A stretch of 64,000 nucleotides of DNA. Origin: Lineolata rhizophorae. Taxonomy: Eukaryota; Ascomycota; Dothideomycetes; Lineolatales; Lineolataceae. The position numbers were made by a program, and so were the translations under genes. Of this stretch, positions 1 through 10,774 are shown piece by piece; position 1 is the stretch's first letter; each line of letters opens with the position of its first letter. The notes beneath the pieces were generated by a model. It saw only the letters and a list, made by a program, of their open reading frames with translations, had not been told where the DNA came from and did not search any database. Location of the stretch: NCBI GenBank assembly GCA_010093515.1, contig MU001682.1, positions 317,997 to 381,996 on the forward strand, given 5' to 3'.

Positions 1-1228
1 ATATGCGTTCCGGTGCATGACCATGGACATAATTACGTACCTCTGTTTCGGCCACGCCGTGGACGCCTTGAAGGTTCCAAACTATCGCGCCCCGATTATC
101 GAGGCCATGGATGCCGCCTTGGGCTCGTTCGTCCTCTTCAGGAACTTTGAGTGGTTCAAGAGCTTGATACTGGGAATTCCGCCGAGGATCTCCCGCGTCA
201 TTAGCCCACCGACCCGCGGGCTGGCCGAGCTGCAACTAGTAGATGCGCCTCCTCCGTGCCTGTCTCGCCAGCCTCGTGATTGGCTAACTTGTTTCTAGAC
301 GCTTCTCGAGCAGATTTCGGAGCTTACTGAGCATCCCGAAAGTCTCGACCACCTCCCTCACAAGATGACCATTTATCACGCTCTGATGGACAAGGACTCT
401 TATCAAAACGGAACCGTACCCTCAGCGGGCAGTTTGTACGAGGAAGCGCAGGCTCTCATGTTTGCCGGCGGGGATACGACCGGCAACACGCTCATGATGT
501 GCTCGTTCCACTTGATGAAAAACCCGGAAGCGCACGCCAAGTTGAGGATGGAGCTCCGGGCGGCCTGGCCGGACATCCACCAACCTTCGCCGTCGTTGAG
601 AGAGCTAGAAAAGCTCCCGTACCTGAACGGGGTTATTAAGGAGGGGCTGAGATTGACCTCTGGCGTCGTATCTGGCCTGTTGCGAATCGTGCCGCCAGAA
701 GGAGCAAAAATCGCTGGCACGTTCGTTCCCGGCGGAGTAAGTGATGCCTTTGGAAGCAGAGCGGTGCTTCGCATCGTCCTTGATTTCCGCTGACATCGAC
801 CACAGACGATTGTGTCGTGCGGGAGTACGTTTGTGCACTATAACCCAAAACTCTTCCCTGAGCCGCAGGAATTCCGTCCCGAGAGGTGGATCGAGAATCC
901 ATCGTTGGACAACTATCAGGTAGCTTTTTCGAAAGGCCCGCGAATGTGCCTGGGTATCAAGTAAGTAGTCGAGTGCCTCTGCATGAGCCCAGGATTTGTT
1001 AACGCGCTGCAGCCTTGCCTGGGTCGAACTTCGATACACCGTCGCTCGTATCTGGCGCTTCTACGACATGAAGGCCGACGCCTCCTCGTACGTATTACCA
1101 GCCCAATGAATTACCCGGACGGAGCTAACTAGAGAAACAGCGCCAAGTCTCTCCCATTCAGAGACACGTTTCTTCCATCATATGAGGGGGCACCGGTCAT
1201 GGCTAGAATGGAGAAGGTGACCGCGTGA
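1..1228 (+). CDS. Cytochrome P450 monooxygenase, 3' part
   Basis: C-terminal 330 residues of a fungal P450; the 5' end lies outside the window and the frame is open from base 2. Exons 1-238, 299-736, 806-960, 1013-1087 and 1141-1228 join in frame with GT-AG introns. Visible family marks: the I-helix oxygen-binding motif AGGDTT, the K-helix ExxR (EGLR), the PERW motif, and the heme-thiolate loop FSKGPRMCLG with the axial Cys. It should be a membrane-bound, NADPH-reductase-dependent oxygenase. The heme loop followed by INLAWVELR resembles fungal secondary-metabolism P450s (CYP58-like), but substrate and exact family cannot be told from this part. The neighbour SPP2 is housekeeping, so any cluster would extend leftward, outside the window. 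Confidence 0.95.
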
Positions 1229-1307
1229 TGGAAGATGGTCCCTAAAATTGTAGATGATCCTTAGGACTGTAGATGATCCCTAGGATTGAAGATGATCCCT
1301 GGAATTG
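1221..1307. repeat. 19-bp tandem repeat at the P450 stop codon
   Basis: Units begin at 1240, 1259 and 1278, each 19 bp of the form ccctaggattgaagatgat, with a truncated unit at 1297. The segment 1221-1239, which contains the P450 stop codon at 1226-1228, matches a unit at about 13 of 19 positions, so the array may have grown out of the gene's end. Confidence 0.8.
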
Positions 1308-1700
1308 TTAGCTAGTGGCGGTTTTCTGCAATTTGAAAATTTGGCTCAGTTCTCGGGCATTTCTAAACTAGGGAGCCCCATTGACTGCTTCTGTGCTTCT
1401 GGACTCTCTGATGCGAAAATCGCGAGGTCTACTCGTGAGGTGCAACTCGAGGAACAGCAAGGCGAGCCGACCAGAGTCAGATTTTAATCTTCGCACCTAA
1501 CGGCAAGTTAGCACCACGTTTAAGAAGGTTCTTTCGTATGTAAAAGACGAGGTCGTAGCCGCTGTATTAGTATATCGTTCCACGAATATTTTTACTAATT
1601 CTTACAATTAAAGGGCAACGCCGGACTTGCACATAACGCCCGATACTCGTCATTTTGTCCGATGTCAGTGCCGGAGTCAAACTAATAATGTTGTGCGAAC
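1308..1700. other. Intergenic, convergent 3' ends
   Basis: Lies between the P450 stop and the SPP2 stop. AT-richer than its surroundings, consistent with 3' untranslated sequence. No further gene seen. Confidence 0.6.
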
Positions 1701-3131
1701 CTATCCGTCCCGCCGGCGACGCTGGGGATCATCCTCGTATCTTTGGCGCTGACTCTTAGCGTAGCCGGCGGTGCGCCGAGATGAGCTTTCTTTGTAGCCG
1801 TTTCGGTCCCGTTCGCGGTAATCTCTGCCCACGTCGTCTTCGTCATCCCTCTCGTACTTGTCCCTTTTCCGGCGGTCCCACTCTTTGCGGTTCGGGTCGT
1901 CATAGCCATGGTTCCTGTCCTTGCGTGAGCGTTCCTTGCGCCGGTGGCGATGCTCGTCGTCGCTGCCGTGCCTATCTTTCCGCCGCCGATCCTCTCGCCT
2001 GCGGTCGCGCTCCTCGTCGTCACCATGCCTTTCTCTCCAGCGGCCTTCCCGGGCCCTCCGGTGGTAGTCTCTGTCGCTGTCATGGTCCCTCCTTGGGCGG
2101 TCCCTGGCCGTTTTGTCGCGATCATCATCGCTACCATAGCGATCGCGTCTGAGCCGATCGCGCGCATCGCGACTGCGGTCCCGATGAAGATCGTCCTGCT
2201 TGCGTCGCTTCGAGGGTCGCTCGTCCTCGACCAACTTTTCGCGTTCTAGCCTCTTCTTGTACTCCTCCTCGGTCACTCTTTCGCCGGTTTTCTCGTCCTC
2301 CATCAGGATGGGAATGGGTGCTTTGTTCATCTTTTCCTTGCCCTTTGCTGCCTTCCCCCACGAGCCGAGTTCCATGACCGACGGATCAAATTTGGCGCCA
2401 ATCCCGCCAAGGGCCTGCCGTTTCTCTAGGATGCGAGGCTTCGCCGCCTGCTGCCTCTTTCCGCGGCCAACACCCTCGCCGTCCTTCCAACCCATGCCGC
2501 GGAGAAGCGCCGCGCCGAATTCCTCGATGGGAACGGCTGCGTAGTCCTGGAGCGTCGGGACATCAGGCGCATCCCTGTAATCGGTCCGGAACGCCTCGTC
2601 TTCATCCACGGCGGGAATCGTCAGATTGGACCCTGCCTTCTCCCCTAGCAAAGCGGCGAGGGCACGTTCGTCCTCAGTCAACTGTTTAGCGGGCTCCGGC
2701 TTGTGCTCCTCCACGGCTGTGCTCCCCTCGCCATCCCGCGAATCTTGCTTGCTTGACACGACGGTCAAGCCGTAGGCCTGTGGGCCGCCGTTCAGAGTGT
2801 CACCACGCTTTTCGGCAGCGTCGCCAGTGGCGGAGCCGGCCTCACCAGGCAGGGAGCTGCGCTGACGTCGGCGCTTGGTTTCATCGCGCCAGTTGCGGTT
2901 CGGCTGAGCCTCAATAACCAGCGGCTTCTTCTCGGGCTCGCGAGTCTCGACGTCGTAGGCACCACCGGCGGCTTGGTCAAAGTGGGAGATGTGCTGGGCG
3001 CGGGGCGTCTCGTCTTCGTCGTCGGAGTCGCGCAGGGTAGACTTCGGACGCCTCGAGGCGCTCGGCGGCGCTGTGGCCTTTTTGGCCCCTAGGGCGAGGG
3101 AGAACTTGGCGGGGGCGCCGGGTGCTGCCAT
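1701..3131 (-). CDS. SPP2: Pre-mRNA-splicing factor Spp2-like (G-patch)
   Basis: Single-exon gene, 476 aa. Spp2/GPKOW activates the DEAH helicase Prp2 before the first splicing step. The N-terminus MAAPGAPAKFSLALG matches the family's usual KFSLKLG-type opening, which is why I start at 3131 rather than at an upstream in-frame Met at 3266. The G-patch region is at about residues 197-245 (EEFGAALLRGMGWKDGEGVG, followed by KRQALGGIGAK). The C-terminal 180 residues are an extremely charged Arg/Asp/Glu tail (RDRSRD, RRRD repeats), typical of spliceosomal proteins and longer than in yeast Spp2. Convergent with the P450. Family call is strong; the tail is low-complexity and may vary among relatives. 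Confidence 0.9.
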   Translation of the reverse strand: MAAPGAPAKFSLALGAKKATAPPSASRRPKSTLRDSDDEDETPRAQHISHFDQAAGGAYDVETREPEKKPLVIEAQPNRNWRDETKRRRQRSSLPGEAGSATGDAAEKRGDTLNGGPQAYGLTVVSSKQDSRDGEGSTAVEEHKPEPAKQLTEDERALAALLGEKAGSNLTIPAVDEDEAFRTDYRDAPDVPTLQDYAAVPIEEFGAALLRGMGWKDGEGVGRGKRQQAAKPRILEKRQALGGIGAKFDPSVMELGSWGKAAKGKEKMNKAPIPILMEDEKTGERVTEEEYKKRLEREKLVEDERPSKRRKQDDLHRDRSRDARDRLRRDRYGSDDDRDKTARDRPRRDHDSDRDYHRRAREGRWRERHGDDEERDRRREDRRRKDRHGSDDEHRHRRKERSRKDRNHGYDDPNRKEWDRRKRDKYERDDEDDVGRDYRERDRNGYKESSSRRTAGYAKSQRQRYEDDPQRRRRDG

Positions 3132-3664
3132 AGCGACGGCGGGCGGGTTTGGAATAACGAGCGCCGGAGGATTGTGACGGACGGCGGCACGGAAAAGGAG
3201 TCCGGTGGTTTTCTGTAACGGAGCGTGGTCGGCCCGGCTTGGGGCGGTGTGCCACTTGGGGCGCACGTGCGACGGCGCATGTTACGCGTTAGGAAATATG
3301 GCACGCTGCACTGCGTACAAGACGCCGAATTAGTTCTGCCCTACGAACAGCATCTAGGCTCGAGCAACCTGAACAGGTTGGTTTGCAGCGGCCGTATTTA
3401 TATCTCTACGTGCAAAAATGCCTCTCCCATTTTGGCGTTGTCGGCTGCTCAGGAGCTGCTGAGCAGAACACCTTTTTTCCCCGTTATTCGGTGAGAAGAT
3501 ATCACATAACTTTAATCGCGGGAGGCTGTCCCAACGCGAGGTCTTGATGCTTCGTCTGCTGAGTATATACTCTGTACATGACTGCTTATTGCTAACTATC
3601 GCCATGTCTACGCGCTACATGCCGCCCGCCACCCACTACCAGCTGCCCCGCTGAGCGCTGCGCG
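3132..3664. other. Upstream region of SPP2
   Basis: Promoter and 5' UTR space of SPP2 and 3' flank of the secreted-protein gene. No distinct element beyond a GCACGTGC near 3262. No gene seen. Confidence 0.5.
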
Positions 3665-4447
3665 CTACTCCATGACAGTCATGGTGTGGACGTAGCGGAG
3701 CTTGCCGTTCTCGACGCGGAACTCGTGGCTGTCTGGCATGCCGCTGGGCCCTCCGAAGTTGAGAAAGACGTCGACGGTACCCAGTGTCTCGTCGATGACG
3801 TAGCGGCGGTTGGTGAGGTCGAGCCCGTCCGGCACGCCGACGTTGCACGAGTCGTCCGGGTTGCCCTGGCCGGTGTACATGCCGCCTTCGAGCCTCGCGC
3901 ACGGGGTGCCCCACGGCACCTCGACGCTCTTGTCGTTGAACAGGTCCAGGTATGCGTCGCCGGCCGCCTGGATCGTCTCGCGCGTGTCGCGCTGGTCCTC
4001 CGGGATCGGGTCCCAAGTCTCCTGCGAGGCGTACTGGAGGGTGCCCTCGGCGTCGAAGAGCCAGTCGCCGTCGTCGGTCACGATGGAGGATATCTGCGTC
4101 ACCGAGCCATCTTCAGCGACTTGCATTTGCGTCCCGATGACGTACGGGTGAGACGGGTCTGTGATGATGAGCTCCGTGTAGGTCGCGCACAACGTGGTGT
4201 CATGCGTGCTGCGGCTGTGGTCGATGGCAAGGCCCTGCGCGAGCAACCCGGAGTCAATGGCCACGTCGCCGTAATTTTCGAGGTAGGCAACGTCATCGGC
4301 CAGGGTCATGGCGCTCACGTCGCCGGTTTCTTGAGCAGCGACGTACGCGTCCGTTGTGTCCACGAGCATCTCCCGGCTGCACTGCGCCGCCGCCGGGGCG
4401 ACCAAGGCGAGCCAGCCGAGTACGTACCCACCGAACAAACGAAGCAT
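3665..4447 (-). CDS. Secreted DUF8021-like protein
   Basis: 260 aa, single exon. The start at 4447 gives a clean signal peptide (MLRLFGGYVLGWLALVAPAAAQ, cleavage after AAA or AAQ); an in-frame upstream Met at 4771 would bury it and is rejected. The mature protein has few cysteines, two NTF2-like halves (ETGDVSAMTLADDVAYLENY near the start, and QAAGDAYLDLF later), and the C-terminus YVIDETLGTVDVFLNFGG...HEFRVENGKLRYVHTMTV. This arrangement is what I know as the fungal secreted DUF8021 family, whose function is not established. Related proteins are common in Ascomycete secretomes. Family assignment is from memory of the pattern. Confidence 0.8.
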   Translation of the reverse strand: MLRLFGGYVLGWLALVAPAAAQCSREMLVDTTDAYVAAQETGDVSAMTLADDVAYLENYGDVAIDSGLLAQGLAIDHSRSTHDTTLCATYTELIITDPSHPYVIGTQMQVAEDGSVTQISSIVTDDGDWLFDAEGTLQYASQETWDPIPEDQRDTRETIQAAGDAYLDLFNDKSVEVPWGTPCARLEGGMYTGQGNPDDSCNVGVPDGLDLTNRRYVIDETLGTVDVFLNFGGPSGMPDSHEFRVENGKLRYVHTMTVME

Positions 4448-5761
4448 GACGAGTTCTGAATGGTCGGTAGTCGTGGAATCCGACGGATCGAGTCCAAATG
4501 CGCTGGCAGGGACGGGCGACCATCGCCGCCACCACCAGGGGCGGCCATGATAAATATGTCGCTGGTGCTTGGCGAGGCTTGTATATTCCTTCATATAGGA
4601 CAATGCGGGGCTTTCGGAGAAATTACATGCGTACCTGGATTCTCCCGGGGGTAAGGTGTGGGGAATCTGGGGATGGCTGTGGCCAGGGCTCCCGTTGTGC
4701 CTCAGGTAGATGATGGCCGTCGGTAGTTGGAGTGTGCATACTATGTATGGCAAGTCACCCGACCGCACCAATCTCTAAAACCAATAAAACCATGCCAGAA
4801 GTTCCCATGAATAGTGGGCTTGGATCTGCCATTGGTTGACCTACACGGATGGTCCTGCGCTGCGCACTCTCCCCTGCGCTACGTTCTCTTTTCCATGCTA
4901 ACCTCCCCTCTCCATAGGGTTAAGGAGACCCCGAAAGAGCAAGCTCGCTCGCACTTAGTAAGTGGGCGCAAGACTAGTCAATTCACCTGACCTATTCATT
5001 AATAAGCCTCACGCTCAAATCAAAGGAGAAACAAAGGATAACTACTAACAAGCTCTCCTCCCGAGAGCTGTCGGGTTGGATGTCGATCGAAGCTCGATCG
5101 GCCAGACCGCAGGGGGATCAGCGCGATGCGTCTCGAGCAAGACTGGACTTGCAAAGGAGTTGTCGTTCGAAATTAGTTTGATGAGGAAGTTGTTGATTCT
5201 TGTCCGAGAGGGCCGGGGGTCCAGTGGAGGCCGATTGGATGAAGGATGTCGTGGAATACCTATCAGCAAAGTAAGCTCCCGAGCTAATGCTACCACGTGT
5301 AGACATCTGGACCTTCTTTTTGCGGGCGGGTTGGCTACACCCAAAGGCGGCGAGAGCCGAATTAACCATCCTTTTGAACGGCGGGACTTGTTTAATTCGA
5401 GTAGACCTACCTTTTTGAACCAGCGTAGTGTTTAGCGTTGGACGTAGGCACCTCTGGACTCTGCATGTTCCGATTTCAATAAACGGCTGTGGGGAGGGCT
5501 AGCGCGCGGGGGCCGCCCGGGGAAGGACCCATGAGCCATGCCTCCGGGATCCTTCGGCGCCCGTCACCTCCAACCTCGGCATGTGTGAACGTCGCCGCAT
5601 CAACAAACAACGAAAAAGGAGCGTCACCATCCACAGCGCGCCCGCACGGCAGCACGACGACCTGTGCCCGCGGCTTGCACCGGACCGTGATGTCCCCGTC
5701 GCACTCGGTTGAAACTTCTGCCTCCGCATCGCCGGCCCCGAACCCCAGCGCAGCTGTCACC
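4448..5761. other. Divergent promoter region, DUF8021-like gene and PEX10
   Basis: 1.3 kb with no convincing gene. Several short open frames on both strands (5045-5435) lack protein-like composition. An in-frame Met at 5690 could extend PEX10. Confidence 0.5.
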
Positions 5762-6952
5762 ATGGCCGCTCCCGCCCGATCGCACCGCTACCCCTACGCC
5801 GCCTCGCCCGACATCATCCGCTCCAACCAGAAGGACGCCTACTTCTCCGGCGTGCTCTACGAGCGCGTCTCCGCCATCGCGCGCGACCTCTACGGCGCCC
5901 GCTTCGCGCACCGCTTCGCCGCCGAGGCCAAGACGTTCGCCGAGTTGCTCTATTTCTGCCTGACGACGCTCGTCGGCAACCGGACGCTGGGCGAGGAGTA
6001 CTGCGACATTGTCCAAGTCGAGGAGGACGCCGCCGGCGGGGGCGGTGGCGTACGCCTGCCGTCGTTGGCGCGCCGCGCTGGGTACATACTTTCGTCCGTG
6101 CTGCTGCCGTACGTCTTGGGCAAGATGCTGCCCGCGTTCCGGGCGCGCGTCCGCTCGAAGTTGGAATCGAATATGCGGAAGGCCGCGCGAGCGTCGTCGA
6201 GGGAGCGACACCGCGACCAGGAGCGAGAAAACCCCCGAAAGGGCCCGCAGGCTGCCAGAGGGGCCGGCGCACGGCGGCTATCCACCGTCGTCCAGGCCTA
6301 CCTGCTCGCGAACCTCGACAACATCACGTCCCCAGCCCCCGTCTACGCAGTTTCCCTCGCCACCTTCTACTTCGCGGGGGCCTACTACCACATCGGCAAG
6401 CGCCTCTGGCGGCTGCGTTACGTCTTCACGCGCCAGGTGGAGGCTGAAGAAGGGCAGCGTGTCGGCTACGAGGTGCTGGGCGTGCTGCTCGTGGCGCAGC
6501 TAGCGGTGCAGGGGTGGTTGCATATGCGCGACGCATTTGCGGCTGGGGCCGAGGTGCGGGCTGGTCACGGCGACGGCGCTGACGTCTCGCTCGACCCTAC
6601 CGCCTACAGCAGCAACAATGCATTGCTGCTCTCGACGGGTGCCCCCACCGGCCCCGGCGGGCTCCGTAGCGCCGAGGGCGTGGCGCGGCTGACCGGCACG
6701 CCCGTGCTACCAGGGCCGCGGTACCGGCTCGATACCGAGGCGACCGGGCGGCCCGCGACCATGGCCTGGATGGGAGCCGCGCAGCAGCGGCGCTGCACGT
6801 TATGCCTCGAGGATATGAAGGACCCGGCCGTAACCACGTGCGGCCATGTGTTCTGCTGGGCTTGTATCGGTGACTGGTGCCGCGAGAAGCCCGAATGCCC
6901 GCTGTGTAGGCAGCCGTGCACGGCCCAGCACGTGCTGCCACTAAGGGGATGA
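5762..6952 (+). CDS. PEX10: Peroxisome biogenesis factor 10 (RING E3 ligase)
   Basis: 396 aa, intronless. Pex10 is part of the Pex2-Pex10-Pex12 peroxisomal membrane ubiquitin ligase that modifies the import receptor Pex5. The N-terminus (YPYAASPDIIRSNQKDAYF) and the LTTLVGNRTLGEEYCDIVQV stretch are family signatures. The C3HC4 RING is complete: C345, C348, C360, H362, C365, C368, C379, C382. Hydrophobic stretches around YILSSVLLPYVLGKMLPAF, VYAVSLATFYFAGAYYHI and YEVLGVLLVAQLAV fit membrane segments. Start chosen at 5762 (gtcaccatggcc, good Kozak context); 5690 is an in-frame alternative adding 24 residues. Tail-to-tail with WRAP73. Confidence 0.96.
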   Translation: MAAPARSHRYPYAASPDIIRSNQKDAYFSGVLYERVSAIARDLYGARFAHRFAAEAKTFAELLYFCLTTLVGNRTLGEEYCDIVQVEEDAAGGGGGVRLPSLARRAGYILSSVLLPYVLGKMLPAFRARVRSKLESNMRKAARASSRERHRDQERENPRKGPQAARGAGARRLSTVVQAYLLANLDNITSPAPVYAVSLATFYFAGAYYHIGKRLWRLRYVFTRQVEAEEGQRVGYEVLGVLLVAQLAVQGWLHMRDAFAAGAEVRAGHGDGADVSLDPTAYSSNNALLLSTGAPTGPGGLRSAEGVARLTGTPVLPGPRYRLDTEATGRPATMAWMGAAQQRRCTLCLEDMKDPAVTTCGHVFCWACIGDWCREKPECPLCRQPCTAQHVLPLRG

Positions 6953-7209
6953 ACTGGGCGGCGCGGGGCACTTGGCCGATAGCATTGGGATCCGGGTCGA
7001 TAGCATTTCAATGGCATTTCGTTCGCACCCGGGGCGACTACTCCTTACAACGTGATGGAGCGTCCTGCGCCAAAACATGGAGGAATGCGGGGTCGCACGC
7101 AAGCTGCCTAAAGCATCCTCACCATTTCCCCAGCACTTTTTTGTGCTTTTCACGCCATTCAACCTAGTAGACGAAAAGGAGATGAGAAGAGCACATCCCG
7201 ACCCACCGG

Positions 7210-8704
7210 CTACGTCGTCCCCAACCAGCTGGACCCGAAGCTGTCATCAAAGGCCGCGCTAACCTCGTTCGGGTCGTCATCGGCGGCTTCGCGGCCATCC
7301 GGCCAAACCAGTACGTGGCCCGCGGGGCCACGAACAAGACAGACAGGCGGGCGGTCGAGTGGAGTGGACACCCAGCAGGCGTCGAGCCGGGCCGCGGGTC
7401 CATTCAGCGGCAGGCGCAGGATTCTGGGCGCATCATTGCGCCGCGTGTCGCCGACGTAGAGGACAGGCTCGTCGTGGGCGCACAACAGTAGGAACAGGCC
7501 GGCGCGTGAGGGGTGCCAACGAAGGGTGCGGATGGGTGCGTGCTGGACGACGACGGCGAGCGGCGCGAGGCGGGCGAGGTCCCACAGCCACAGCGTAGTA
7601 GGCGCGGCATCGTCGCGCGTGGCTAGGGCGGTGCCGGCAGCATCAAAGGCGAGTAGTGCGACGCGCGCTGGCGGCGTGGGTTCGGGCGCACGCGGCGGCG
7701 TTAGCGGCTGCGTCGCAGGCTCGTAGCGGCGCTCGCGGGCTGCTGTCACTTGCTCAACCACAACAGGCCCATGGGGGAGCCGCACCGCGGGCGCGTGAGC
7801 CAGGATGGCCGCGGGCGAGAAGGTTCGAGTGCCTAGCAGCGCAACGCGCCCATCGTGGCCGCTGACGGCCAGCATGTCCGCGCGAGGAGTCCACGCAACG
7901 CTGCAGACGCCCAGGCCCAGACCCTCCGGAACGTCGTCCGCGCCCATGCCCGCGCCCGTGTACGTGCGATAGAGATTGCCGTCGGCTGTGTACACCACCA
8001 CCTTGCAGCCCGCGCTGGCCGTGTCCCACGCCGCCAGCCACCGCCCATCCGGGCTCCACCGCAGGCCCTGCGCGTCCACCGTGGGTAGCGCCAGTGTGCG
8101 CATCACCTTGTACGTGCCGGGCGCGTGTAGCGTCACCACGTCGTGCGGGCCAGGCCGTGATAGTAGCGAGAATATTCCTGATCTCGGCCGGTACCCGAAC
8201 CCCCGGCCCGTGGTGAACTTGGGGTCTCGTATCTCCACGCTGCGCCCGCTGCGCAGCGACCACACCGTCAGCTTGGCCGCGAAGTCGGACGCCAGCAGCA
8301 CCTCGTCGGCCGAGCCTCCGAAGTCCGCGTGGACGATGCGGCCCATGCCTGCGCTGCCGTTGTCGATGGTGGCGCTCCACTTCGTGTCGCCCAGGTCCCA
8401 CACTCTCGCGCCCTCGTCGTCGGCCACCAGCAGCTTGCGCGGCGCGCCGGGTCCCCAGCGGAGCCAGGTCGCCTTGGATCCGGCGCCAGCGCCGACGGCG
8501 ATGCTCCGCACGAGCTCCTGCGACGCGACGGAGCGGACCGTGAGGCGGCCGCCGCCCAGCGCCGCGACGAACTCGCCGTCAGGCGACGGCACCGTGTGTT
8601 GCGAGGCTGTTCACGTTAGAGCGGGCCGCAGACGGGACGGGGCTAGGGGAGGGAAACACGGCGTTCGACTCACATGTGAAGACGTCCGAGATTTCTACGC
8701 ACAT
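7210..8704 (-). CDS. WRAP73: WD-repeat protein WRAP73/Wdr8
   Basis: 475 aa from two exons, 8704-8674 and 8606-7210, joined across a 67-bp intron (gtgagt...aacag). The tiny first exon encodes MCVEISDVFT, matching the family's ExSDVF-type opening, and splices onto SSQHTVPSPDGEF. WD-like blades are recognisable: VRVWDLG-type (ARVWDLGDTKW), LTVWSLRSGR, GLRWSPDGRWLAAWD, SVAWTPRADMLAVSGHDGRV, LWLWDLARLAP. Wdr8 proteins work with Msd1/SSX2IP in anchoring minus-end microtubules at spindle poles in fission yeast and animals. The blade near residues 300-330 carries a Pro/Thr-rich insertion. Without the first exon the gene would have to start at a GTG, so the splice is well supported. Confidence 0.88.
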
Positions 8705-9038
8705 GGCGGACGCGGTTGGTGGTCGGGTGCGGAGTTCGTCCGGGTCGGGGGTTGTGGGGTGCGCGCGCGCTTGGCAGGGACAAGGAGCGCGGGGCATGGC
8801 GTTGTTGTTGGGTTGAGGCCGCCGCGCACTCACGCGACCTCGCGTCGCACACGTGTCGCGCGGGGCCGACGCCGAGCCCGCGCCTTCCATCCTTCCGCCG
8901 ACGCGCGTTGCTTTCTTGCCCTCCTCCACCCTCGACTCTCTCTCATCTTCTGCCCTGTCCTCCTGCTCTTCCTCGCCCTCATCGTCGTCCGCTGTTCTGC
9001 CCCCGTTGGCCCTCACGCGGCAACCGCTACCAGCCGCC
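8705..9038. other. Divergent promoter, WRAP73 and LRR gene
   Basis: 334 bp shared upstream region; the part near 8890-9035 is rich in CT tracts, usual just upstream of fungal start codons. Confidence 0.5.
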
Positions 9039-10774
9039 ATGCTACCTTCTTCCCCCCCAGCGCGCGACTTGTCAAGCTCCCCGCCGCTCCCCGCCCGGCC
9101 CCCGCGCAAGCGGCCTCACGCGGACTCCGGCCATGTTGCCGCCAGATCGTCGAGCGGCGATCTCCCGGTTTTTTCCAGCGACGACATCCAGGACGCGTCC
9201 GTCGACGACTACGCCCGCCCAAGGCGGAAGCGCTTCCACCACGGGCCGTGGTGGCACCACGGGGACGCGGCACGGGCTTGCGCAGAGCCTCCAGCGCCCA
9301 AGGGGGACCTGGCCCGCAACGTGGATAGCGGCGTGTGGATGGGCAGCGACGGGAGCGACGACTCGCTTGCGCTCCCGCCCGTGCCCGTTGCCTGTGGCCC
9401 GGCCGTACCCGCCTTGACGGATGCCCCTCCCGCCTCCCAGACCAAGCAAGCACCCTCGCGCCCGGATCCCGCTGCCGACCGCGTCCGCAGGGAAGTCTCG
9501 CATTGCCTGGAGACGGGGAGAGAGATAGTCGACTTATCGTACGTGCGCCCGTCCGGCACCACCCTTTGCTGTACTAAAACTTTCCCAGCGATCAGTCCCT
9601 CGTGCATCTGGAGGGCGACGCCCTCGCTCCCTTGAAGACCTTGGTCCGACAGTCCCCCGCCTTCAATGTCGCCTCAGACACCGAGTGCTACGAGTCTCTC
9701 ACGCCACGCCTCCAGCTCTATCTCTTTCGCAACGAGCTCGTATCGCTCCCGTTCGAGCTGTGGAGCCTCCAAAACCTCACTGTTCTGAGCTTGCGCAACA
9801 ACCGACTCACCGAACTGCCACCTGCGATTTCCAACCTCGTGAACTTGGTCGAGCTCAACCTCTCCGGAAACCTGCTCCGGTGGCTGCCGTACGAACTGCT
9901 CCGCCTCTTCGGCTCCGGCGGGAGACTGAGACGGTTCACAGCGTCCCCAAACCCTTTTGTGCAGCCTTTTGACCTTGATATGCAGAACTCGGTGACTCCG
10001 CGGATGCTGTTCGGTGCTGGAAACACTGACCAGCAGCGTCTAGACACGCTGTACGCGGAGGAGGCGCCATGGCTTGTCGGCACTCCAAGCACCGCCCAGC
10101 CGCAGACGGAGTCTACTCCGGCTGACCAGGAATCGCCGAATGAATTCCTGCGTTGGGTGCGCGGTCTGGAGAAGACGTTGTATCTCAGGATGAAGGCTGA
10201 CGGCCACAGCGGCAAGCACTCCCCGACGACCAGGGAAAATCTCCGCTGCCGGTGCGGTCGCGGCGGCGCGCTTTGTTTCAAAGTGGACCCAGTCTACATG
10301 GCCTCGACTCCGCCGGCTCTTTTAAAGTCTGACGGGTCTCCCATACAGGGGTCTGCGACGCCACCGTCGCGGGTGCAGGAGCGCGTCATCCCCGCTGGCA
10401 ATCCCGACATCGAGTTCGCCCACGCGGGCCATTTGGAAAGCCGCGTCCCTTCGCTGTTTGAGTTGTGCCTTCGCACGTGCGCCTCGGCCAGCCTGTCGAC
10501 GCAGCTCCAGGAGCTCCTTCCTCCGGGGTGCCCCAGCCAGATAGTCTCGGGACTCGACGAGGCCACGAAGGCGAGGGAAGGGAGACTCTGCTCGGTGTGC
10601 CGGAGCAAGTACGTCATTGCCCGCGCCGAGTGGATCCAGTACTGGCACCACGACCCTGATTCCCTGACGTGGACGCCCGGGTCGTTGTTTCTCCCATTTC
10701 TTCGCAGGGCGTGCAGCCCGAAGTGCGCTGCCGAGGCGCTCTCGACGAAACACGGCGAAGGCTCCCCAGTGTAG
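9039..10774 (+). CDS. Leucine-rich-repeat protein with Cys-rich C-terminus
   Basis: 561 aa from exons 9039-9538 and 9589-10774; the 50-bp intron is gtacgt...cccag. The start at 9039 has a strong gccgccatg context. Residues 1-165 are disordered and Pro/Ser/Arg-rich with a basic RKRPH patch, possibly a nuclear signal. Residues about 205-274 hold at least three LRRs of the LPxxLxxLxxLxxLxLxxNxL type (FELWSLQNLTVLSLRNNRL). The C-terminal third has paired cysteines: RCRCGRGGALC, CSVC and ACSPKC, which could bind a metal. I do not know a named function; LRR proteins of this layout occur in other Pezizomycotina as hypotheticals. Divergent from WRAP73. Confidence 0.85.

Noticed and set aside
3686-4459. 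257-codon plus-strand frame over the DUF8021-like gene
   Set aside because: Antisense shadow; the minus strand has a signal peptide and family sequence.
7976-9328. 450-codon plus-strand frame overlapping WRAP73 and the LRR gene
   Set aside because: Crosses two real genes in the wrong frame; no domain.
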